Part shown: positions 55,361-64,000 of the stretch, one piece after another
Numbering within the stretch: the stretch's first letter is position 1
Layout of the letters: each line of letters begins with the position of its first letter
From: Terramyces sp. JEL0728
Taxonomy: Eukaryota; Chytridiomycota; Chytridiomycetes; Rhizophydiales; Terramycetaceae
Length of the DNA stretch: 64,000 nt
Direction: 5' to 3'
NCBI GenBank assembly: GCA_027603945.1
Contig: JADIIU010000019.1
Coordinates: 1-64,000 of the forward strand
Translations under genes and position numbers: made by a program
The notes under the pieces: generated by a model
Seen by the model: only the letters and a program-made list of their open reading frames with translations
Told to the model about the DNA's origin: nothing
The model's database searches: none

Positions 55361-57922
55361 ATGGCAACGCTGCAGAAATTTTCAGAGGTTATCGATTGGA
55401 GAATAGTATTAGGGATTGTGCCAATTATATATTTGATGCCGTGGACCTTTGTAACGGCTGTCCTGGTAATTGGCGCATTTTTATTGGGAATTCTTTTCGA
55501 GGAAGCAAATGTTCGAGATGGCGGAGGGATTGCATTAATCAATCAACACTACCAGGAGAGAATTCAACCAATTAATGAAGCAGCTAGTGCTAAACTGAAG
55601 GAATCCCTTGAATCCCGGGTTGTATATTCAAAGAACGAACCAGTTTCCTCAGAATTAGAAGCAGTATTGAACAAATTCATTTCCAATATTGTAAGGGATT
55701 TTATCAATGGCTGGTACAATAATTTGAATGTTTCAAAGAAAACTGACTTTCCAGATGCTATTCAAGCTTCGATTTTTGACAGCTTCGTAACTTTGGGAAA
55801 TTCGGCAAGGAAAATCAATCCCACCAATTTAATCCTCTCTACAATGGAATCTGTTATCGAACATGTCGTAATATTCTCTTAATTTTAGAAAGAATATCGC
55901 GAGTTTGATTTGTCAGGGCTGGATATGCAAGATTTCTTAAAAATCAAACCAGAATCTAGATTTAATAGGTTCAACTCCCGAAAAGCTGTTGTGGATCATC
56001 TCTGCGAACAGTCAATGAAGCTAATTATTCACATTCTGCCTCGGCCAGACAGGAATTCATCGGCTTTGTTCTCGATTGTTCAAGAAATCGTAGCGACAAC
56101 AGTTTTACTCCCAATTATTGATAAAATTACAAACCCTACTTTTATCAATGAATCTCTATTGAATGCTTTAAAAAAAAAGAACGATTCGGCAATAGCTGGG
56201 CAAATGCAGGAAAGAACAAAATTAAAACAAATATTGGGCAATGATAAGACGCTGCTTGACTTTCAAAATTTCTTGGAGGACAAACTACAGTTTTACCTCG
56301 GTGTTTATTTGGACATTATCTCTGCAAATGAAAAGGGTGACCAACAGACATTTCTTTCCAAGCTTAAGAGCGATTCCTATGGTGTTAAAATGCAGGGGTT
56401 ATTACAACTGGCGAATGTTTCCGAGATCACTTCTGATAGCGTAGTAGAGCTTGAAACCGCCTTATCAAAGATATTGGATGATCAGGCGACCTTGTTCGTC
56501 TCTCAAAAATCAATTCAAATGGATGTGGAAGTGACAGAAGAAGCAAGTGAGTTTTATATTGGCTCGGCAGACAGAGGAGTATTCCTCAGCAGTTTTATTA
56601 AAGATTTGGAAGAAAAGTTGTCCAATATTGGCAAGTCTATGGGCTCAGTGGATGCTAATCTGTCTGATTTGCTGGAATCTAAATTGCTTTACCAATCCCA
56701 GTTGGAGGAATTTAGAGAATTGCTTGTTCAAGAACAAGAAAATCCGCTACAAAAAAGGTTATTGGATGTGCATAGCGCTGATATTGTCGTGACTCTTGAA
56801 GACAACTCAGCATCGAAAAAAGAAGCTAGCATCATCTCGCTGGGATTCTTGAATGCAGGAGTCCCAAATTATGCCATAACTGTGACATCTTCTATCAAGA
56901 ATTGGTCGGTTGTAAAAACGGAAGCAGATTTTGAACAGCTGTCGAAATCTTTGCATAATCATTTCAACAGAGTGAAATTACTACGATCAGAAGTGAAGGG
57001 GTTTATTTCCAAAACTACAGAGGCAGAATATACGGCAAAGGCTCTTGAATACACCAATTATTTGAATGAACTGAACCATGACCAAGTAGTCAGACATAGT
57101 GTAGACTTTTTAGCGTTTGTTCAACCGTTAGAAGTCAAGAAAGTGGAAATGAAAAAGTCCAATAGCTGGATGGAACCTAATATTTCAGTGAAGAAAGTTC
57201 TTAGCTCCGCAAGCATTGGTATTGGCTCTGCATTGAAAAGGGTAACGGAGGCATCGATTGTCGCAGAAAGCCCTGCAGAACAAACTCTTCAGAATGTAGA
57301 AGAAATTTCAGATCATACTGATTTGCAACTTGGTTCGGCTGGTGAACAATTGCCTGCTGACGACGAATATGACGATGAAGAAATAGTTTTCAATTCTTCA
57401 ATCAGCAAAGAAGATCTGAACATCATATTGGATATTACTTTTACAACAATCGAAGAGCTATTTTCACTCAATCAATCCAGCCAATGGATGCGCCAACAAT
57501 CCTTGCATTTGATCAAAGTGATGTTAAAGAGAATGTTTGGCAAAAAGCTCTCTACTGTAATCACTTCAAAGTTGGATCAAGCCTCTACTGAATCATCAAT
57601 TTGCACGACAATTGATTCATTGACTGAAACACTTTGGCCAGAAGCCAGACCTTGGGGAACTGGCCCACAAGTTCCTGAAAAAACACCTTATGAAACTGAA
57701 CGAATCAAACACCAGCTATTCTGTTTGTTGAACAAACAAGAAGGCATGCAAAGAAGCGAAGAGTTTGAAAAGGCAGTTGTAAGCATTCAAAACTTGCTGG
57801 GGAATGCCAACACCACAAAGGGACTCTTAAGAGGGTTCTTTTTGGTTCAGAATCAGCACCTGAGTGCCGGCCTGTGCTGTGAAATTATTGAAAGCATAGT
57901 GAACATGGTTACTTTGAATTAA
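55361..57922 (+). CDS. Sorting nexin of the Mdm1/SNX13-SNX14-SNX25 type
   Basis: ER-anchored tether protein family at ER-vacuole/lipid-droplet contacts. Exons are 55361..55867 and 55889..57922 (846 aa), with a 21-nt intron inside the PXA domain. An N-terminal hydrophobic hairpin (residues 17-45) anchors it; the PXA domain follows (VLNKFISNIVRDFINGWYNN ... VDHLCEQSMKLIIHILPRPD). A weak RGS-like helical region comes next (FQNFLEDKLQFYLGVYLDII), then a PX domain around residues 500-600 and a nexin-C domain at the end (LGSAGEQ linker, then WMRQQSLHLIKVMLKRMFGK). Order fits Mdm1. Confidence 0.87.
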
Positions 57923-58035
57923 TATAACGTTTCTTGAAGTTGTATAATATTTATGGTATTCTGTAAAGCAACCAATTTTTTTCATCCCGCTATTTGGTTA
58001 GAATTCCGAAAGAAAAAACCTTTTGAATCTGGAAA

Positions 58036-58632
58036 ATGAAATACGGTGTAATTCTAAGTACTGTCAGGGCGGGCAGAATGTCTGACAGAGTTGGCAAACT
58101 CGTAGTTGACGCAGTTAAAAGTAGGGGGCATTCTGCTGCGTTAATTGACCCAAAGGTAATAATAAATCTGATGTAGGCGTACGACTTGCCAATGTTACTT
58201 GGGAGATTCGCATATTTAGATAAAAGCGAGCCTTCATACGGCAAATTGAGTGAAATTTCTACAACTTTGCAATCCTGCGACGCATTCATTGTCTGTTCAG
58301 CTGAATACAATTTCACCATTCCGCCTGCTTTAACAAACTTGATGGATTACTTTTTGGATGAATACAAGTACAAACCAAGCGCAATTTGCTGTTACTCTCA
58401 AGGTTCTTTTGGGGGTATAAGGGCTGGGTCTGTGCTACGTAGTTTCTTGGATGGTTTAGGGTGCCCATCAATTCCAAAGATGTTCCCAATTCCTACTGTC
58501 CAAAAAGCAGTAAATGAAGATGGTACGACAGATTCTGAAATCTTGCAGAAAAGTCTTGCGGGTTTCTTGTCTGAATTAGAATGGTATGCTGAAGCGCTGT
58601 CTTTGCAACGTGCCAAAGGTCTGCCAAAATAA
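58036..58632 (+). CDS. NADPH-dependent FMN reductase family protein
   Basis: Flavodoxin-fold oxidoreductase (SsuE/YieF/Lot6-like). Exons are 58036..58155 and 58177..58632 (191 aa), with a 21-nt intron. The first strand and FMN-phosphate loop are VILSTVRAGRMSDRVGKLV. SAEYNFTIPPALTNLMDYF and YSQGSFGGIRAGSVLRSFL are typical of the fungal and bacterial proteins. The likely role is NAD(P)H-driven quinone or flavin reduction in the cytosol; the substrate is not clear. Confidence 0.82.
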
Positions 58633-58959
58633 AGTCTCTGTTGGTTTGATTTAAACCATTCCATTTTTGTTATTCGCCGCTCAATCACTTGGCCTTTCTT
58701 TGAGATAAAAGAATTGATCGCTAACGTGCGTGAAATCATAGCGTAATTTTCTATCCATAAGCTTCATGTGCAACTGGCCGTACGATCAATCGAGTTGCAA
58801 GGCTTTGGTTTTGTATTACTCCCACCCCTGTTTTTTGATTCACCGCACGTATGGAAGGGAACTGTTTTTTTTTGGAATTTAGTGCGACGTTGTCCGCAAA
58901 GCGAGCGGCAACGACGAATTATAAAAAGCACCAGAGGTTCACCGTTGTTTTACACTATC
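58633..58959. other. Intergenic spacer upstream of the HMG-box gene
   Basis: 327 bp between two plus-strand genes. The reverse strand is open for over 100 codons at its left end, but only as a shadow of the reductase gene. It contains short GC-rich patches and a TATA-like element listed separately. No RNA gene seen. Confidence 0.45.
58920..58927 (+). promoter_or_regulatory. TATA-like element
   Basis: TATAAAAA about 33 bp before the HMG-box start codon. Spacing suits a TATA box with a very short 5' leader, but the region is AT-rich and this could be chance. Confidence 0.25.
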
Positions 58960-59640
58960 ATGACAAAGCAACAGTCCCCACGAAGACCAATGAATGGTAC
59001 CCGATGATTAACAACAGCATTTTTCATCTACCGAAAAGCAATGCGGGAAAAATTTATTTCTCTTGCTGGAACCTCTCGTTCGCATAATGTCTCCAAGGTC
59101 GCTGGTGAAAGCTGGGCAAAAGAATCGCCAGAAGTAAAGGCCCACTACCAAAACCTCGCTCTTGTTGCTCATCAAGAGCACAAGGAAAAGTATCCAGACT
59201 TTGAATGGTGCCCAAAAAAGCCAAGGGATAGCGAATCTAAAGTGGAGCCGTCTATGAAAAGAAGGTACTCAGAACCTGCAATTTCAACAAAGCGACCTTA
59301 CACTTTTAGGAAAACAAAATCTGAAGAGTCTTTAAAATTCAACCCAGTTAACGAAATGCCAGAGTACAACACTGGGTTTGAACCAGTATCTGCCGATGTG
59401 TATTTTTCAACATTATTAGAGAGTGATTTGGCAATTACCTCCGCTGATCTGAACGCTTATCCAAGTTATGAATATCATGATTACGGCGCAGTAATTGAAA
59501 ATTCTCCGTTTTCTTTTGTAAAAACCAACTATCAAACAGTCCCTGTAAAAGCTGAAATGGAAACCGATCCGTTCGATGCCCTGTTCGCTCAACTTACAAT
59601 GGACTCTGTAAACAGCAATCAATCCACTGTACACTTCTAA
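58960..59640 (+). CDS. HMG-box transcription factor (MATA/SOX-like)
   Basis: Exons are 58960..58996 and 59018..59640 (219 aa), with a 21-nt intron that splits the box. A single sequence-specific HMG box lies at residues 8-80: RRPMNAFFIYRKAMREKF, then SHNVSKVAGESWAKESPEVK, then HYQNLALVAHQEHKEKYPDF. The RPMNAF start and the SKxxGExW pattern place it with MATA_HMG/SOX proteins rather than with the non-specific HMGB type. The acidic/tyrosine-rich C-terminus may activate transcription. Fungal proteins of this class include mating-type regulators (MAT1-2, sexM/sexP). Confidence 0.87.
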
Positions 59641-59729
59641 CCCTGTTCATACTCTGTATGTAAATTGAACCTCATTATAATAAATCCTGTACTTTTGATT
59701 GAAAATATTTGTTTCTTTTTGAACGCGAC

Positions 59730-62548
59730 ATGGAACCTCTGCTAAAACGAACCTCGGTGGAATCGCCAAAAATCCCTAGGAGGTTTATAAAAAACAAGAG
59801 TTTTACTGGATCAAGAGAGAATGTGCTAGCAGACACGCCAGTATTTTCGCCGATTCTGGAAAAGAGTATAGTAGGAGTATTAGAATACCAGGAAAAATTG
59901 AAAGAAATAGATGCAGATATTTCTCTGGATCCAACTAATCTTATCAAGCACCTAAGTGATATTAATTTCCTAATAGAAAAAGCGTGTCTGTCCGCACCAG
60001 AGCAATGCGGCGATATCTGGAAGAATTTAAAAGGAGTGCTAACCGATTTCACAGAAAAGTGTTTCAAAGTAGACAAAACACTGCAAATTCCGCGCTGCAA
60101 GGCAATTTCAAATAAATTCGTGAATCCACATGGCGAGGAATGGGAAGACAACTTTTCGTGGCTGAACGACCGAAATGATCCAGGAGTGTTAAAATATATT
60201 GATGAGGAGAATGTGTATGCTAATGCAGTAATGGAAGATACTAAATCCTTGCAAAAATTGTTATACAAAGAATTCGTATCAAGATTGGACCAAGATGAAG
60301 AATCACCAAAGCTGAAGCTGGATGATGGTTTCTATTATTACTCGAAAAAGGTAATTTCCTACTGATTCCATATTGCCGGAGAAGAATATAGAGCACATTG
60401 CAGATGTAATCCAGAAACAGGCGAAGAATTTATTTATTTAAATGAAAATGATTTAGCTACCAAACAATATGCTGATGCATCATTCTTTAGTGTAGGATAT
60501 CTTAAACTGTCGCCAGATTGTTCAAAGCTAGCCTATGGTGTAGACGGGTCAGGGCAAGAGAGATATTCAATCTTATTCAAGGATCTCAAAAATGATCAGG
60601 AGATCCAAGACCAAATTGAAGGTGCATATATAGATTTGGAATTTTCAGAAGATGGGAATTATGTATTTTACACATTGCTAGATGACACTGAACGGGCATA
60701 TCAAATAAAACGTCATAAAATCGGCACTCCTGCGACCGATGATGTAATCTTGTATGAAGAAACTGATGAAATGTTCTTCCTTACTTTGAAAAAGACCTGC
60801 GATCGAAAATATTTAATACTTACATCTGCAGCTCAAATTACTTCTGAAATCCGATACCTTAATACTGCAACACCCGAACACAAATTGGAACTATTGCTTC
60901 CACGACAAGAAGGAATCCAGTATTTATGTGTTGAACACCACGACGGATACTTTTATATTCTTTCGAACGCAGAAGTTAAGAACAACTATTTATACAGAAC
61001 TCCGGTCCCTGTTGACAACACTTGCGATATAAATAGCCAAGAAATAGTGGTAGAACATCGCGATTTCGTACTTATCGAGGATTTCCAATTTAGGAAAAAC
61101 TACTTGATTGTTTTGGAACGTTCCAACTGTCTACAGAATGTTCGAATTTTGAATACTCACAGCTTTATTGACAGCGAATTTACCAATTTCCACTATGTTA
61201 GTTTCTCGGAAAATGTCTATTCGCTCTGGCTGGGGACACCCAACGAAGACTCTATCTATTTAACAAAGTCGGGCCAGTATAATTCAAATATTTTACGAAT
61301 TACATATACCTCGTTCATCCAGCCAAAGCAGGTGATTGATTACAACATGAACGACAGGTCGATGACTATTATTCATGAAGAAGTTGTGAACGGAGTATTT
61401 CCTTATGACAAGTCCCAATATCATTCTCAAAGACTGTACGCAACAAGTTACGATGGAACGTCCGTCCCAGTTTCAATAGTATACCGAAAAGATTTACTAG
61501 GAATGAACATGAATCCAATACAATACAACCCGTGTTTGTTGCACGCTTATGGCGCGTATGGCAGCTGCGTTAATCCAATATTTTCAGCCTCTAGGTTGTC
61601 TTTGCTGGATAGAGGATTTATCTATGCAGTCGCGCATACAAGAGGTGGTGCTGATATGGGTAATGGCTGGTATGAAGAAGGAAAGCTTGCCAAAAAACCG
61701 AATACTTTTTATGACTTTTGCGCTGTTGCTGAATATCTAATCAAAGAGCAATATACTGTCCCGTCCAAGCTGGCAATATATGGGAGGTCAGCAGGTGGCC
61801 TGTTGATTGGGGCTTCTATTAATATGCGGCCAGATTTGTTCCAATCTGCCCTAACCGAAGTACCGTTCGTCGATGTTATCAATACTATGTTTGATTCTTC
61901 AATTCCATGGACTGCGTTTGAGTACGAAGTAATCAAATATAACTTTAGGAATGGGGAAATCCTAATGACGAAGAAATATATGAAGTTATGAAAGGATATT
62001 GTCCATACACGAATATTGATGGAGATAAATTGGCACAAAATCTGTACCCAAATCTATTGGTATTGGGAGGAATGAACGATCCTAGAGTTGCATTCTTCGA
62101 ACCCCTAAAACTTGTTGCAAAAATGAGATATGAAAAACAGAAACATATAGAAAAGGCACATATAATTGGTACAGAAGTAGACGGCAATACTTTAGAGAAC
62201 AGAATGCTAATTCTGAAAATCGACAATGCTGGTCATGGAGGCAACTCTGGACAGTATTCCTTTTTAGAAGACCTTGCATTTGAATATGCATTTTTAATCA
62301 AAACTCTGAACGCATTAGAAAAACCAATCTATTCTGATTATGAATTGTTTGAAGAAAAAGCTTCCAATTTAACCAGTTCACAGTTAGAAACTGCAAAAAA
62401 TTTTGAGCGAAGTCATAGGGGTCTTCGAGAAAGATTGTCATTTAAATGGGATAAGAAGAAAGAGAATCATGAGGAAAAAATTTACCGAAACAAGGCCAAA
62501 AAGACAACAAGGACTCAACTATTTCAATGGCTGAATAATTTTTTATAA
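59730..62548 (+). CDS. Oligopeptidase B-like S9A peptidase with extra N-terminal domain
   Basis: Serine peptidase of the prolyl-oligopeptidase class. Exons are 59730..60350, 60372..61928 and 61949..62548 (925 aa). From about residue 125 it follows oligopeptidase B: NPHGEEWEDNFSWLND, propeller, then the catalytic domain with PCLLHAYGAYGS, RGGADMGNGWYEEGKL, the nucleophile in GRSAGG, the aspartate in GMNDPRV and the histidine in AGHGGNSG. The first 120 residues (S/P-rich, then coiled-coil-like) and the last 70 basic residues are additions. The second intron is a canonical 20 nt; the first (60351..60371) fits only as a 21-nt intron ending in AT. Confidence 0.92.
60351..60371 (+). other. Non-canonical 21-nt intron, GT...AT
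   Basis: First intron of the oligopeptidase gene: starts GTAATT, has TACTGAT as branch point, and is followed by TCCAT where CAG is expected. Removing 21 nt gives YYYSKKIAGEEYRAHC, which aligns with the family pattern. Leaving it in brings a TGA. The next AGs (in GGAG and GAAG) put the downstream domain out of frame. Confidence 0.55.
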
Positions 62549-64000
62549 TAAATATTGCTTTAAACTATTCCAAATAGTTCCCAAGCCAAAAAGAATTACT
62601 AAAGTTCTGTTTGGAAATCTACAATAACCATCGGTAACGATAACCAAGCTTGCACTGGAATAACAAAATCATACAAGTTAAATAATCAAACACCTTCAAT
62701 TGATTTGGTACTGCCAGAAAGAAAGCGTTCAATCCAACCACAGGTTTATACATGGCGGTTTAGTCCAGCAAAATACATTCTAACAGAGATAGAAACAACA
62801 TTTAGGCCATTGCTTTGTTGGACACTATAAATACAATTTAGGCCGATTTCGAGAACAGCAGATATCCATAAAAGAGAATTTGCAAGCACTATCCACGCTC
62901 ATTCCTCATTAAATGAAAACTGGAACTAGAATCAGAGTGTATTTTAATCAACGATGAATAAAACAAGCGTTCAACTAGAAAATGTATTTCCACGCCAATG
63001 CATTAGATTTAACTTTCGTCATTTGTCTTGCATTTATAACTTGTATGATGGGCTTACATTTAGGGTTAACAAATTGAATACCTGTCAACTATATTTTAGT
63101 CTGATGTCAATTGATATCTACTTTCAATATTGCAGACTTAATTAAACGTAGGCTTCATATGAGATACAGGAGTTTAAAATGATATTGCCGATTTTAGGGT
63201 GACAGAATCTCCATTAACAAACTCCTTTTGGTAGTGTATAAATTATGTATATAAATTGCTATTTGGGTTAAAGCTGTACTCAATACGACATATTGTAGCT
63301 GTATGTAATATTTAATGTGATTTATCTGCTATCCTATCAGAAATATTAAAAGAATTTCACCAGGGATTTGTCATTCTATATACAAAGTATGTTTATATTA
63401 AAAAGTTTAAATACATTAATGAGCCAATTGCAGAATAGGTATTCAATTTCTGAACAAATAATCGGAATGATCTTATTAATTTATATTAGTCAAATGGGAT
63501 ATAGCTTGGACGAGAGAAATTACAAATTCATGGTGAATAACGGGTTTTTAATAATATTCTTTGAACCAATAATTAGAGTTCGACTCATTCCGGAGTATTG
63601 AAGCTATTCGTCTTTTTTGTGGTTGTCTAGAATAAACTCAAATGCAAGGCAACTTGATTCTATTTTTTGCATCGTATAATCATTTATTTATACGGATTTT
63701 GAAGTTTAATTTGCGCAAACCAAAATTCTCTAGGTTATACCTAAAACAAATAACAATTTAATGAAGATGTTGATTGCGCAGTTTCACTTTTGTTTGCAAA
63801 TATTGCTTTATTAGACTAATGGGTATTATTAACATTCATATGGCATAGCTACGGTAAACTAGTTATACATTCTAATTATAAATTTCGTTACAAAGTAGGA
63901 GCAGTTAGCAGCAATTTCAAAATTGGCTGTATTAGTTCACGTAATTTAATGAAAACTGTTTCTGAAACAAATGACTATAAGGCATCTCACTCACTATCTT
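62549..64000. other. Gene-poor AT-rich end of the window
   Basis: 1.45 kb without a supportable gene. Short open frames exist on both strands (for example 62954..63142 and 63368..63601), but none has a protein-like pattern and I could not link them through mini-introns into anything recognisable. The AT content rises compared with the rest. It may be the edge of a heterochromatic or subtelomeric region, or hold a gene whose exons continue beyond the window. Confidence 0.4.

Noticed and set aside
55159..55542. 127-codon minus-strand frame between YTM1 and the sorting nexin
   Set aside because: Mostly antisense to the start of the sorting nexin; no protein-like pattern, though a very short gene near 55160-55250 cannot be fully excluded.

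Overview
This is a gene-dense, AT-rich stretch of nuclear DNA from a eukaryote, almost certainly an early-branching member of the fungal lineage (Holomycota). The fungal reading rests on an ADE2 that fuses the PurK-like and PurE-like enzymes, an ATP-type PEP carboxykinase, and fungal-looking small mitochondrial proteins. The window also encodes centriole and cilium proteins (a SAS-4/CPAP protein with a TCP10 C-terminal domain, AHI1/Jouberin, an SSX2IP/ADIP protein and a myristoylatable stathmin-like protein). This points to a flagellated or centriole-bearing organism such as a zoosporic fungus, Rozella, aphelid or sanchytrid relative, rather than a yeast. I cannot name the species.

The dominant feature is the introns. 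I could place about 125 by protein homology and reading frame. Nearly all are 19-25 nt long: GT, a few bases, then a TAAY- or TGAY-like branch point running almost directly into AG. Because of this, most genes look broken in plain ORF scans. All gene models below were rebuilt by joining exons by eye, and every total length divides by three. A small second class is 43-45 nt. Two of these split exactly into two perfect ~21-nt introns placed back to back. A few introns fit homology only if the acceptor is not AG (TG, GG or AT).

Layout. 1-10.4 kb: ATP synthase subunit e, PP1 inhibitor-2, V-ATPase A, METTL16, SFT2, TIM10, a GNAT-like protein, a copper chaperone, POP7, histone H3 and a KICSTOR subunit (KICS2). 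10.5-20.7 kb: MFS carrier, ADE2, PH-like protein, UbiB kinase, RTC3, Abraxas-like MPN protein, TAD3, TFIIF-alpha, YOP1. 20.9-34.7 kb: two orphans, CDC37, PANK4-type fusion, SAS-4-like, stathmin-like, GLTP, zinc-finger protein, coiled-coil/RWD kinetochore-like protein, ORC5. 34.7-45.7 kb: AHI1, ATP synthase j-like, PCK1, DUF1279, cyclin, CDC25, PINCH, capping protein alpha. 45.8-62.5 kb: UBC8, Bax inhibitor-1, GLTSCR1-domain protein, PDH-E2, SSX2IP, SERINC, eIF4E, YTM1, an Mdm1-type sorting nexin, FMN reductase, HMG-box protein, oligopeptidase B. The last 1.45 kb has no gene I can support.

There are no operons. Many neighbours are divergent with start codons only 9-53 bp apart, so promoters must be tiny or shared. 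I saw no tRNA, rRNA, transposon or CRISPR array. Proteins for growth signalling (KICS2), cell-cycle control (CDC25, cyclin, ORC5), centriole/cilium and adhesion (PINCH) suggest this lineage kept ancestral opisthokont genes that model fungi have lost.
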